A program made the translations under genes and the position numbers. 21,659 bases of DNA from positions 1 through 21,659 of IMG/VR virus record IMGVR_UViG_3300020456_000027. One strand, written 5' to 3'. Position 1 is the first letter of the stretch. Each line of letters begins with the position of its first letter. The notes under the pieces are model-generated. The model had not been told where the DNA came from. It made no database searches and saw nothing but the letters and a program-made list of their open reading frames with translations. This document shows positions 1 through 6,523 of this stretch, piece by piece. The DNA comes from a virus.

Positions 1-782
1 TGTGTCCATCTAACTACATCTTCCCACTCTTGGTCGCCTTGTCTTACAAGTGGACCTAAAGGTTCTTTAGATATAATCTCTGGTAATACTATCCAATCTT
101 CTGGATTTTCTGCACCTGATCTAGCACTTGCTAAACCAGAAGCGTCTGTTGTAAATACATCACACTCGCCTGCAAATAATTTTGCTTTTGCGTCTTTATT
201 TCCTTCAACATATATTGGTCTATATGCCATATTGTTTTCTGCAAAATAGTCATTTAAGTTTAATTCAGATGTAGTTTCTTTTGTTATACAAACAAACGCA
301 CCATTTAAACCTTTAGCACTTTTAATTCCTAATTCTGTTGGTATTAAAAACCCTTGACCATCATAGTAATTAACACCTGCAAACTCAAACATTAAGTTTA
401 CATCTCTACTAATTGTCCATGTAGTATTTCTTGCCAGTAAATCAATTGCACCAGAAGCTAATGTTGGAAATCTTTGAGCAGCATTTAATCCTACATACTC
501 TACTTTAGTTGCGTCACCAAATATAGCAGCTGATACTGCCTTACAGAAATCAACATCTAAACCACTCCAGTTTCCACTCTCGTCTTGTGCTGAAAATCCT
601 GGTAAGTTAGCATTAACTCCACAAATTAAATAACCTCGTTCTTTTACTGTTTGAAGTAAACCGATTTCTTTAACTACTTCTACTTTTTCTTTTTTGTTAG
701 TGAATACTACTGCTAATACTATAGCAACTAACATTACAACAGCAATAATATTTTGTATATTCTTTTTAAAATTCAATTTCAT
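1..782 (-). CDS. AapJ-like general L-amino-acid ABC transporter substrate-binding protein (3' end outside window)
   Basis: The first 260 residues are visible; the frame is open to the window edge, so the C-terminus is missing. Seen: a hydrophobic N-terminal segment (residues 10-27), then a periplasmic-binding fold of the SBP_bac_3 type with blocks I recognise from alphaproteobacterial AapJ/BztA: RGYLICGVNANLPGFSA (49-65), SGLDVDFCKAVSAAIFGD (73-90), ARNTTWTISRD (117-127), YYDGQGF (139-145) and LPEIISKEPLGP (233-244). Known: AapJ binds many L-amino acids in the periplasm and hands them to the AapQMP transporter. No transporter subunits are visible, so the product would have to work with host AapQMP (inference). 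The hydrophobic segment ends in AVVFTNKKEK, without an obvious signal-peptidase site, so it may stay membrane-tethered. Start: ATG at 782 with an AGG-type ribosome site. It follows the 99-aa gene by 7 nt. Such a protein is typical of cells and unusual in a phage. Confidence 0.88.
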   Translation of the reverse strand, partial: MKLNFKKNIQNIIAVVMLVAIVLAVVFTNKKEKVEVVKEIGLLQTVKERGYLICGVNANLPGFSAQDESGNWSGLDVDFCKAVSAAIFGDATKVEYVGLNAAQRFPTLASGAIDLLARNTTWTISRDVNLMFEFAGVNYYDGQGFLIPTELGIKSAKGLNGAFVCITKETTSELNLNDYFAENNMAYRPIYVEGNKDAKAKLFAGECDVFTTDASGLASARSGAENPEDWIVLPEIISKEPLGPLVRQGDQEWEDVVRWT

Positions 783-789
783 AATTTAC

Positions 790-1089
790 CTATTTCGTTA
801 ATACTTCAGTTTTCTTTTCTTTCTTTTTTTCTGATAATGATTTGGCAGTTCCACCTAATTTTAAACTACCTGATTGATCTGGCATTTTGTTTTTAATACT
901 AATGATATTACCATCAGCGTCAACTTCTGCCATTGATGGACCACAGATAACTCGTCTTCCATCTTTTTTTCTTTCTATTTCTCTTTTGTCTTTCATACAA
1001 TCCATAAGACCGTCATACTTAACAAATTCAGATGATGTATCTGTTACAATAAACATTGTAATAATTGTAACTAATGTAGCTGCGTCCAT
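790..1089 (-). CDS. small protein of unknown function, 99 aa, hydrophobic N-terminus
   Basis: I do not recognise this protein. Seen: a hydrophobic N-terminal stretch (about residues 4-16, LVTIITMFIV) that could be a weak membrane anchor or export signal, a charged middle with two cysteines (C31 and C49), and a very Lys/Glu-rich C-terminus (SEKKKEKKTE). The ATG at 1089 is preceded by a good ribosome site (GGAGG) inside the end of the upstream 151-aa gene, and the two genes overlap by 1 nt. This coupling supports a real gene at the downstream end of the lysis block. Function is unknown; a membrane-associated accessory protein is possible but not shown. Confidence 0.6.
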   Translation of the reverse strand: MDAATLVTIITMFIVTDTSSEFVKYDGLMDCMKDKREIERKKDGRRVICGPSMAEVDADGNIISIKNKMPDQSGSLKLGGTAKSLSEKKKEKKTEVLTK

Positions 1090-1544
1090 TATTGCCCTCC
1101 GTGACCATTTGCTATTTTGGTCTCTCTAATTTTGTCCTTTAATTCTTCTACGTCAGCTAGAACCTTATCCATATCTTTTTGTAATCTCTCAATGTTAACT
1201 GCATTGTTCATCATATTCTGTAAATCTTTTTGGATTTGTTCTACTTGACCACTTAAAAATTCTATTAACATGAATTGCTCGGAATCGGCAGGTGGTGATC
1301 CTAAATCCCCACGTGGCCATTTTATCCTAAACTCATTGTTCTTTTCTATATCTACACCAAGCGCTTCTTCAGCTTGTTCTAAATCTTTTGTAAGTAAGGT
1401 TGTATTCGTTTCTAATTTATTTAATCGCTCAATCACACCGAAGTAAGCCCAAACTCCCATAGCTACTGCTCCAACAATAGCAATTAAGTTTTTCATTGGC
1501 ATACTGACAGCAGTGCTATCTGATATATCAAGTCTATTTTTCAT
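1089..1544 (-). CDS. membrane-anchored coiled-coil protein, 151 aa
   Basis: Seen: one likely transmembrane helix (about residues 17-37, MKNLIAIVGAVAMGVWAYFG) followed by heptad-like, highly charged helices (about 40-65 and 95-145; VEQIQKDLQNMM, LQKDMDKVLADVEELKDK). The likely topology is a short cytoplasmic N-terminus, one helix and a periplasmic coiled coil. The ATG at 1544 has an AGAGG ribosome site and overlaps the end of the o-spanin gene. The architecture resembles spanins or tail-associated membrane proteins, but the two genes just upstream fit the spanin pair better, so I leave its job open. It could be an accessory lysis or superinfection-related membrane protein; that is inference. 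Confidence 0.6.
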   Translation of the reverse strand: MKNRLDISDSTAVSMPMKNLIAIVGAVAMGVWAYFGVIERLNKLETNTTLLTKDLEQAEEALGVDIEKNNEFRIKWPRGDLGSPPADSEQFMLIEFLSGQVEQIQKDLQNMMNNAVNIERLQKDMDKVLADVEELKDKIRETKIANGHGGQ

Positions 1545-1929
1545 CTTTTTCCTCTAGATCACCTTCGTAATACTCTTTATATTTATCTAGTAAATCATTT
1601 GTAATTTTCAATTGATTTCTGATTTGTGCAAAATTCTTTGCTAATAGTTCAAAATCTTTATCTGTTAGACCCCATAGTACAGGATCAATGCCTTGTTCCT
1701 CTAGTTTTTTAAACACTTCCTCAGCGTTCTCACTAGTGATAATAATCCATCTTAAATTCTCTAACTCTAGTGGTGTGGGTTTGTTCAGATTGAGTTTTTC
1801 TCTAGGAACTTCTTTCTTAAATATCTCTAATTGTTTTACACCTGAGCAACCTGATAAAAATATACACAGCATTAATGGTACTGCTACTATCCAGGCAAGT
1901 CTGTATGTTTTATCTTTAGTATGGGACAT
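1534..1929 (-). CDS. o-spanin (Rz1-like outer-membrane lipoprotein), probable
   Basis: Seen: a lipoprotein signal peptide, MSHTKDKTYRLAW then a hydrophobic run ending in the lipobox LSGC (Cys28 from this ATG), giving a mature protein of about 104 aa rich in charged helices and ending KYKEYYEGDLEEKDEK. The central part contains NLRWIIITSENAEEVFKKLE and GIDPVLWGLTDKDFELLAKN, blocks I recall from Rz1-like phage lipoproteins. The ATG at 1929 lies inside the last codons of the i-spanin gene, a 14-nt out-of-frame overlap typical of spanin pairs. A GTG at 1959 would add 10 residues, but the signal peptide looks complete from 1929. Known: o-spanins join the i-spanin across the periplasm to fuse the inner and outer membranes at the last step of lysis. 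The assignment rests on signal, order and overlap; the family match is from memory. Confidence 0.7.
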   Translation of the reverse strand: MSHTKDKTYRLAWIVAVPLMLCIFLSGCSGVKQLEIFKKEVPREKLNLNKPTPLELENLRWIIITSENAEEVFKKLEEQGIDPVLWGLTDKDFELLAKNFAQIRNQLKITNDLLDKYKEYYEGDLEEKDEK

Positions 1930-2383
1930 AATTTGGGTTTGCAATACTTGGGCACTCACTATTAATTTCAGACTTCTTTGTAGCAGTCTTTTCTTTTTCT
2001 GTTAAAGGCGCCCCACTTGCAATCTCAACACATCTCATAGCAAGTGCTGACGCACCGTTTGTAATTCTTTCAATAGACTCTGTTTTCTGTATGGCTAGTT
2101 TGCCAACATCTCTATTCTTCTTGTTAAATCTTTTATCTAAATCTTCTAGGTCTTTCTTTAATAAACCAACTAACTCGTTCATCTTCTTGTTAGCGTTTAG
2201 TATTTCTTCAAAATCTTTTTTCTGACTAGTGATAAGTTCTTGTTGTTCAGCGACTGCTGACTCTAATTTGATTTGATTTGCTTTTAATATAGCATTATCT
2301 GATCTTAACTTCATCACGTAAATGCCAGCGCCGATAACGGCGCTAGCAAGGATTCCAATTAAAAATAATCTAATTCCTAACAT
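1916..2383 (-). CDS. i-spanin (Rz-like inner-membrane lysis protein), probable
   Basis: Seen: from the ATG at 2383 the protein is 155 aa, with an N-terminal transmembrane helix (MLGIRLFLIGILASAVIGAG, residues 1-20), a long charged coiled coil (about 25-100, e.g. ELVGLLKKDLEDLDKR) and a C-terminal globular end with two cysteines (MRCVEIASG, SECPSIANPN). This is the classical i-spanin layout: N-in anchor with a periplasmic coiled coil. The frame is open to an ATG at 2446, but that would overlap the 57-aa membrane gene. The ATG at 2383 follows that gene's stop by 2 nt (TAATCATG), which suggests coupled translation. The next gene is a lipoprotein overlapping this gene's 3' end, as expected for an o-spanin partner. 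Confidence 0.72.
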   Translation of the reverse strand: MLGIRLFLIGILASAVIGAGIYVMKLRSDNAILKANQIKLESAVAEQQELITSQKKDFEEILNANKKMNELVGLLKKDLEDLDKRFNKKNRDVGKLAIQKTESIERITNGASALAMRCVEIASGAPLTEKEKTATKKSEINSECPSIANPNYVPY

Positions 2384-2385
2384 GA

Positions 2386-2559
2386 TTAACTGTAGTGTAC
2401 CTCTTTGTGCCATATTGACCATGCACCCCAAGCGATAGCTGCCCATGCAGCTAACTTAACAAAAGGTCCACCAAGTATTATTAATACACCGAGTGCGATT
2501 AAACTTGCACCTGACCATGATGACATTTCTTTACATCTATTTTTTAACCAATTAAACAT
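2386..2559 (-). CDS. 57-aa membrane protein, holin candidate
   Basis: A short gene just upstream of the spanins. Seen: ATG at 2559 preceded by a strong ribosome site (AAGGAG, 7 nt spacing) and a TAA stop at 2386. The protein starts MFNWLKNRCKEMSSW, then has a hydrophobic segment (residues 17-34, GASLIALGVLIILGGPFV) and a second Ala/Trp-rich one (36-50, LAAWAAIAWGAWSIW), ending in a polar tail (HKEVHYS). Two closely spaced hydrophobic segments in under 60 residues directly before i-spanin and o-spanin genes fit a small class II-like holin, which opens the inner membrane at lysis. Function is inferred from size, topology and position; an antiholin or other small membrane protein is possible. 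The clear ribosome site and tight packing make the gene itself convincing. Confidence 0.7.
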   Translation of the reverse strand: MFNWLKNRCKEMSSWSGASLIALGVLIILGGPFVKLAAWAAIAWGAWSIWHKEVHYS

Positions 2560-2573
2560 AAGATTTCTCCTTA

Positions 2574-3155
2574 TTATTTGATTTGTGCGTTTCTTTTTCT
2601 ATGACCATTCCAGGCAACAAAGCCACCTAGTCTTAACGACCAGTATGCTAAATAGTTCATAAAATAGAAACCGTTAACTTCAATATTAATATCTCTAAAG
2701 ATTTCGTCTGATCTCTTTTGATCTACTAATAGAAGTTGGCCTTTCTTATCTGCTGGTTTACAAGCAGCATACTTGTACATATAATCATGTACAAGACCAC
2801 CAATTAGTAACACGCCAACTGGTGAGAAAAACGTTCTTAAAAATTTAGGTATACTTGCACCGTCAAATGAAAACCCTTTTGGGATTACATATTCTGTGCC
2901 ATTCATTGTATATTTAAAATCTTTAAGTATAACCCAGTTTCTTGTACCTAACAACCACATGATGATACCTTTCCAAAAGCCTTTGCCTTTAGTTTTAATT
3001 GGTATAGGTTGTAGGTGTGGTAATTCTGTATAAGAAAAATTAAGATTATTAGTCTTTCTTTTATCTAATAAATTTATAGCAAATCCTATTATAACAAATA
3101 AGATTAGTAGTGACCATTGCCAAAACTTCATTGCCAATGCGATTATAAATTCCAT
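2574..3155 (-). CDS. DUF1353 family protein, membrane-anchored
   Basis: Seen: an N-terminal transmembrane segment (about residues 10-30, FWQWSLLILFVIIGFAINLL), then a DUF1353-type domain with its typical blocks: WVILKDFKYTMNGTEYVIPK (74-93), GFSFDGASIPKFL (94-106) and the His-containing block GGLVHDYMYKY (119-129). Known: DUF1353 proteins are common in tailed phages, often near lysis or tail genes, and have no firmly established function; the conserved HDY motif suggests a metal or catalytic site. The ATG at 3155 has a GGAG ribosome site about 10 nt upstream. It lies 15 nt downstream of the nitroreductase-like gene and just before the holin candidate, so a role at the cell envelope is plausible, as an inference. 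Confidence 0.8.
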   Translation of the reverse strand: MEFIIALAMKFWQWSLLILFVIIGFAINLLDKRKTNNLNFSYTELPHLQPIPIKTKGKGFWKGIIMWLLGTRNWVILKDFKYTMNGTEYVIPKGFSFDGASIPKFLRTFFSPVGVLLIGGLVHDYMYKYAACKPADKKGQLLLVDQKRSDEIFRDINIEVNGFYFMNYLAYWSLRLGGFVAWNGHRKRNAQIK

Positions 3156-3170
3156 ATTATTTACTCTCCT

Positions 3171-3884
3171 TTATTTATCTATAAAATTAATAATATTATT
3201 TAAATCTGGTGCAGTATCTAATTCAAGTGCTTTTTTGCTCTTATATTGATACTGGTATCTTGTTGCCTTACCGATTGTTTGTATTACCGTAGGCCAAAAT
3301 TTTAATTCAGGTATAACAGGATGCCAGACTTCTTTCCATCTTTTACCTTTTGGGAAACAAACACAATAACCTGTATCATAACCTCTTTGTAAAACACCAC
3401 CCATTATCATTTTTAAAAACATAGCTATTTCTAATGCACCTGACTCTCTATTCCATGTATTCATATGCTCGTAATCAGCAAATTCCCATACACTTTTACC
3501 ATCTGTTTCCTCTAGTCCTTCACTAGTATTATCATCGGAATGATACTTATTAGGATAACAAACTCTTGGTGTTGCAATCAATGTCCAAGGTGCTGTTCTT
3601 ATATGTATCAACCCTATACTATTATATTGCATAGCATTTTCTTTGCCATATTCTTCATCATCAATTCTTTGTTTATGACTCTCACATATCTGCCATATTT
3701 TTTCACTACGTTCCTTATTAGGCCCTAAAATATGTATTTCATAACCAAATGCTTTTCTAAAAGATGTAACTAAAGGATATGCTTGTTCAATTATCTCTAG
3801 TATTTCACCTTTAGTAGGTATAGTTTTAACAGAATAAACTGCTGGATGCTTTCTTTTATTATATACCTCTTCTAATACATTCAT
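3171..3884 (-). CDS. nitroreductase-like protein (tentative), 237 aa
   Basis: No firm family identification. Seen: the N-terminus EEVYNKRKHPAVYSVKTIPT with a following helix (GEILEIIEQAYPLVTS) and strand (YEIHILGPN) is laid out like the opening of a flavin nitroreductase fold (R-x-R...P-x-x-x-I-x-x-x-x-x-A...). The later block ESGALEIAMFLKMIMGGVLQ then RGYDTGYCVCFPKG resembles the helix and glycine-rich strand of that family, and IQTIGKATRYQYQ could be its late 'iGy' block. Known: the family uses FMN and NAD(P)H to reduce small molecules. Catalytic ability cannot be judged here because the fold match is by layout only. The gene starts at an ATG at 3884 overlapping the end of the 69-aa gene by 4 nt. 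It is otherwise an uncharacterised phage protein. Confidence 0.6.
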   Translation of the reverse strand: MNVLEEVYNKRKHPAVYSVKTIPTKGEILEIIEQAYPLVTSFRKAFGYEIHILGPNKERSEKIWQICESHKQRIDDEEYGKENAMQYNSIGLIHIRTAPWTLIATPRVCYPNKYHSDDNTSEGLEETDGKSVWEFADYEHMNTWNRESGALEIAMFLKMIMGGVLQRGYDTGYCVCFPKGKRWKEVWHPVIPELKFWPTVIQTIGKATRYQYQYKSKKALELDTAPDLNNIINFIDK

Positions 3885-4090
3885 TTTTTCTTTTTACTTG
3901 CTGTGACCATAGGTTTAATTGTTCCCAACCCTGGTCCTTTTGCTGTTGCTGTTAATTGAGGCATTGTTACAGCATATCTTTTGTTTGGGAAAAATTGAGC
4001 ACCACCTAACGAGTTTTGAGGTTTTAATGTGCTACTAGGTCCGATACCGAACCCTCTCATATATTCTCTTAATTCTTTATAGGTTTTCAT
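3881..4090 (-). CDS. 69-aa protein with capsid-targeting-like N-terminus, unknown function
   Basis: I do not recognise the body of this protein. Seen: it opens MKTYKELREYM, close to the MKTYQEFI start of T4 internal head proteins, but without a clean (I/L)-x-E cleavage triplet afterwards. The middle is rich in Gly, Pro and Ser (GIGPSSTLKPQNSLGGAQFF) and the C-terminus ends in a run of lysines (TASKKKK), so the protein is basic and probably largely unstructured. Gene ends overlap both neighbours by 4 nt, supporting translation. A small basic head-internal or DNA-associated protein would fit; this is inference only. Confidence 0.6.
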   Translation of the reverse strand: MKTYKELREYMRGFGIGPSSTLKPQNSLGGAQFFPNKRYAVTMPQLTATAKGPGLGTIKPMVTASKKKK

Positions 4091-4680
4091 ACGTACTTTG
4101 ATAGTAATTCTGAAGCAACTTTGTTTCTAAAATCTTCTGAAACTGTAGATTTTATTTGATTATCTACAACGTATCTAAATGCTGTCATAGCAAATTCTTC
4201 AGTATATGTACCTTTTTCTTTTTTTGATTTGATATTGTTTACTATAGGTTTAATTTGATTTTCTTCTATCTCTTGGTTAGACTCAATCTTATTAATTAAA
4301 TTTTCTACTTCAACTTTATCATAGTCTTCACGTCTTAATAGACTAGTTAATTCTTTTTTCTTTTTCTTTACATGTACACCAGGTTCTGCGTCTGGTGGCA
4401 TTGCAAGATTTGATCCATCGCCTACTGCATTTGCAGGCGCTTCTTCATTATACCCTGCTTTTACAGGCATACCTTTTTTAATCATACGTGATAATGCAAG
4501 ACCAGATATAAAAGGTATCTTCTTTCTTCTTAAAGCGTCTAACGCTCTATCAGGTATTCTGTCAAATATTTTTCTTAACTTATTTGCCTGATCTATTGAA
4601 ATTGTTTTATCTTTCAAGTCTGCATATTGTCTTGCCAACATGTCTATTTGACTATCAGAAAATTCTTTAAAGGTTTTCAT
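4087..4680 (-). CDS. 197-aa phage protein, helical, unknown function
   Basis: No functional assignment. Seen: the N-terminus MKTFKEFSDSQIDMLARQYADL shares the MKTFK start of several genes in this window. It is followed by a helical region, a low-complexity linker (about residues 78-115) with NAVGDGSNLAMPPDAEPG and a lysine run (VKKKKKEL), and a helical C-terminal half of alternating charged residues. This N-terminal helix, Gly/Pro linker and helical tail arrangement occurs in uncharacterised T4-like marine phage proteins, from memory. The ATG at 4680 overlaps the preceding gene's stop by 1 nt (TAATG). It has no visible enzyme motif. A head-associated protein is a guess based on its N-terminus. 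Confidence 0.68.
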   Translation of the reverse strand: MKTFKEFSDSQIDMLARQYADLKDKTISIDQANKLRKIFDRIPDRALDALRRKKIPFISGLALSRMIKKGMPVKAGYNEEAPANAVGDGSNLAMPPDAEPGVHVKKKKKELTSLLRREDYDKVEVENLINKIESNQEIEENQIKPIVNNIKSKKEKGTYTEEFAMTAFRYVVDNQIKSTVSEDFRNKVASELLSKYV

Positions 4681-5270
4681 TAAAATTTTACCCTCTCTAT
4701 GTTGTCCTCTGATACTATAATTTGTTTTTTAGTATCTTCGTTTATTACATGATATAGATTTACACCAAATAAATTATCAAAAGGTTTCTGATTTTCAGTT
4801 GTATATACTACATCACCTACATCAGCAGTTTGATCACCATTTAAATCTTCTAATCTGTCAATCATTATAAATCTACCTTCTGGTAAGAAATCAAACCCTA
4901 CAGACTCTTTTAAATCGTCATCATAAGCAATCAAATCATTTTCAATAAGATGTTTGTATAAACCTCTTTCTAATTCTACAGCGTTAATATCTTTATTCTC
5001 TTTTAGCAATAGTGCCAAAGCAGTTGCGTATGAGGCAAACTTTGATTTACCACCAGGCAATAATCCTAGTAGTCTTTTCAAATTAAATACAAATCTATGT
5101 AGTATAGTATAAGAATCTTTTTCTTTAGCAGACTTTAACGATCTTGCTTTTCTCAATACTTTACCATTGTCATCAATTATACCTAACTTATAAGCGTCAT
5201 GTTCCTTCCAAGGAGTAACTAACATTTTAATTACCCTATAAGTTATTAATAAATCTATTGCTCTTCCCAT
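4680..5270 (-). CDS. conserved phage protein, 196 aa, unknown function
   Basis: Seen: RAIDLLITYRVIKMLVTPW at the N-terminus, KLGIIDDNGKVLRKARSL (28-45), a helical block YTILHRFVFNLKRLLGLLPGGKS (54-76) and a beta-rich C-terminus containing DLNGDQTADVGDVVY, where the spaced Asp residues (DLNGDQTAD) could form a calcium-binding loop. The order 'AIDL-ITYR-IK-LVTP-, -KLGIID-, -T-LHR-VFNLKR-' recalls a conserved protein of T4-like cyanophages whose function is unknown. It shares a 1-nt stop/start overlap with both the 120-aa gene upstream and the 197-aa gene downstream, so these form a co-translated cassette. There is no catalytic motif and no membrane segment. Confidence 0.72.
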   Translation of the reverse strand: MGRAIDLLITYRVIKMLVTPWKEHDAYKLGIIDDNGKVLRKARSLKSAKEKDSYTILHRFVFNLKRLLGLLPGGKSKFASYATALALLLKENKDINAVELERGLYKHLIENDLIAYDDDLKESVGFDFLPEGRFIMIDRLEDLNGDQTADVGDVVYTTENQKPFDNLFGVNLYHVINEDTKKQIIVSEDNIERVKF

Positions 5271-5632
5271 TATAATTTCTCCAAACTTGATAACAAAGTT
5301 TTGTTAATCTTCACAGTTGGCAACTCATCTTCACTTACTACATTTAAATATTGTAAGAAAGTTTTTAGTACAGACCAATACTCTCTTTCAATCTTAAATA
5401 ATAATAATGTAGCCGCAGCCTCATTACCAAAAACATTTGTCAATACTATAATATGATTTAATACTAATCTAGTTTTCAGTTCACCTGTGGTTTTATATTT
5501 ACGAAATAGACGTTTAAGATATTTAAATCTTTTCACATCTTCATAAAACTCCTGTTCACTATCTAAATTAGGAACATTGTAGTTTTTTATAGCGTAAAAT
5601 AACCAATTCTTCTTTGTTATCTTATCAAACAT
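5270..5632 (-). CDS. conserved phage protein, 120 aa, helical, unknown function
   Basis: Seen: an all-helical small protein with DVKRFKYLKRLFRKYKTTGE (about 32-51) and LKTRLVLNHIIVLTNVFGNE (52-71), followed by AAATLLLFKIEREYWSVLKTF. I recall this 'RYKY-KRLF-KY--TGEL--RL-LNH-I-L-NVFG' pattern from small conserved proteins of T4-like marine phages, but no function is known to me. It overlaps both neighbours by one base (TAATG-type junctions), which implies translational coupling with the 143-aa and 196-aa genes. There is no signal peptide; the hydrophobic stretches look like a helical core, not membrane segments. Confidence 0.72.
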   Translation of the reverse strand: MFDKITKKNWLFYAIKNYNVPNLDSEQEFYEDVKRFKYLKRLFRKYKTTGELKTRLVLNHIIVLTNVFGNEAAATLLLFKIEREYWSVLKTFLQYLNVVSEDELPTVKINKTLLSSLEKL

Positions 5633-6063
5633 TAGCCAAGCTCTGCATAAACTTTAACAGCGCCGTTCTCTAATGTTTCGTATCTACCTTTTAGTTTTAA
5701 CTCTTTGCCAACTTTATGACTAATTCCATCATCATTTATGTCAGAGCCGTCAGTATCTTTACCGAAACGACCACCATTAAATACTAAAGCACTTTCAAAG
5801 TTACCTTTTTTGTCGTCAATTGTTATTGAGTCTTTTAATTGTACTCCTATGCTACCTAATCTCGCTTCTAATTGAGAAAGAGCAGCCTCAGGTTGTATGT
5901 ACTCCTTATCAGCAATAGAGCCAACAAAAGCATTTACTCTTTGTAAGATTGCAGGTTCATGTATATTGTGAGCACCCATTGATCCATCTTCTACTGAAGA
6001 TTGATGAGGTGTTCCAACGCCCATAGTTCCGCCTTCTTTTATGTGTTGTTTAAATGTTTTCAT
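5632..6063 (-). CDS. 143-aa protein with T4-type capsid-targeting N-terminus
   Basis: Seen: it opens MKTFKQHIKEGG, closely matching the MKTYQEFIxE start of T4 internal head proteins, and I-K-E ends a perfect (I/L)-x-E site for a T4 gp21-type prohead protease. After a Gly/Ser/His-rich stretch (TMGVGTPHQSSVEDGSMGAH) comes a compact C-terminal domain with INDDGISHKVGKELKLKGRY and KVYAELG, likely a small beta fold. The ATG at 6063 overlaps the stop of the 55-aa gene (ATGA). Inference: a protein packaged in the head and trimmed by the prohead protease. The mature function is unknown. Confidence 0.72.
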   Translation of the reverse strand: MKTFKQHIKEGGTMGVGTPHQSSVEDGSMGAHNIHEPAILQRVNAFVGSIADKEYIQPEAALSQLEARLGSIGVQLKDSITIDDKKGNFESALVFNGGRFGKDTDGSDINDDGISHKVGKELKLKGRYETLENGAVKVYAELG

Positions 6064-6227
6064 TTTTCTCCTCGTTTAACTTCGTCTTTTAATTTTTTAA
6101 AAGTTTTGCCTCCACACAGGTCTTCTTCAGCGTCTTTTACTTCCGCTTCTTTTAACTTATCAAACTGACCTTCATGTGGTGTATTGTCAGCAAGTTTTTC
6201 TATAAAGCTATCCCTATCTTCTTTCAT
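6060..6227 (-). CDS. 55-aa highly charged protein, unknown function
   Basis: Seen: ATG at 6227 to TGA at 6060, starting MKEDRDSFIEKLADNTPHEG and ending KTFKKLKDEVKRGEK. It fits exactly between its neighbours with two ATGA junctions: its ATG overlaps the stop of the 93-aa gene and its TGA overlaps the ATG of the 143-aa gene. A 160-nt interval filled by one open frame with coupled junctions at both ends is good evidence for a real gene. The protein is soluble, rich in Lys and Glu/Asp, with a single cysteine (DLCGGK). No family is recognised. Confidence 0.7.
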   Translation of the reverse strand: MKEDRDSFIEKLADNTPHEGQFDKLKEAEVKDAEEDLCGGKTFKKLKDEVKRGEK

Positions 6228-6505
6228 TTACTTTTCTCATTCAATAGTTGAGCCTCTTCTTTCGGTTTAATATCAAGTGTAGGTTTATCGTCAGGTTCTT
6301 TAGCATGTGTACCATCATCCCTACCTTGTTCAGCGTCAAATTTAATCATTCTTTCAACCTGTTGAAGAGCACCATGTACAGCATTTAAATTATTCTTCAT
6401 CTGTGCTATTTCTTTTTCAACCGATTGTATTTTGCTATTCATTTCATTGAAAGACTTTTGTAATACAAAACGTTCTTTCATCAATGTTTGTGTAGTAATA
6501 CCCAT
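6224..6505 (-). CDS. 93-aa coiled-coil protein, unknown function
   Basis: Seen: the first 60 residues form a strong coiled coil (MKERFVLQKSFNEMNSKIQS, VEKEIAQMKNNLNAVHGALQ) and the rest is a polar, disordered tail (DGTHAKEPDDKPTLDIKPKE). The ATG at 6505 has an AAGGAA ribosome site 5 nt upstream, in the 18-nt gap after the structural gene. The gene ends in an ATGA junction with the 55-aa gene. Small coiled-coil proteins next to structural genes are often chaperones or assembly factors for tail or fibre proteins; this is a possibility, not shown by sequence. Confidence 0.65.
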   Translation of the reverse strand: MGITTQTLMKERFVLQKSFNEMNSKIQSVEKEIAQMKNNLNAVHGALQQVERMIKFDAEQGRDDGTHAKEPDDKPTLDIKPKEEAQLLNEKSK

Positions 6506-6523
6506 AATATTTCCTTATATAAA

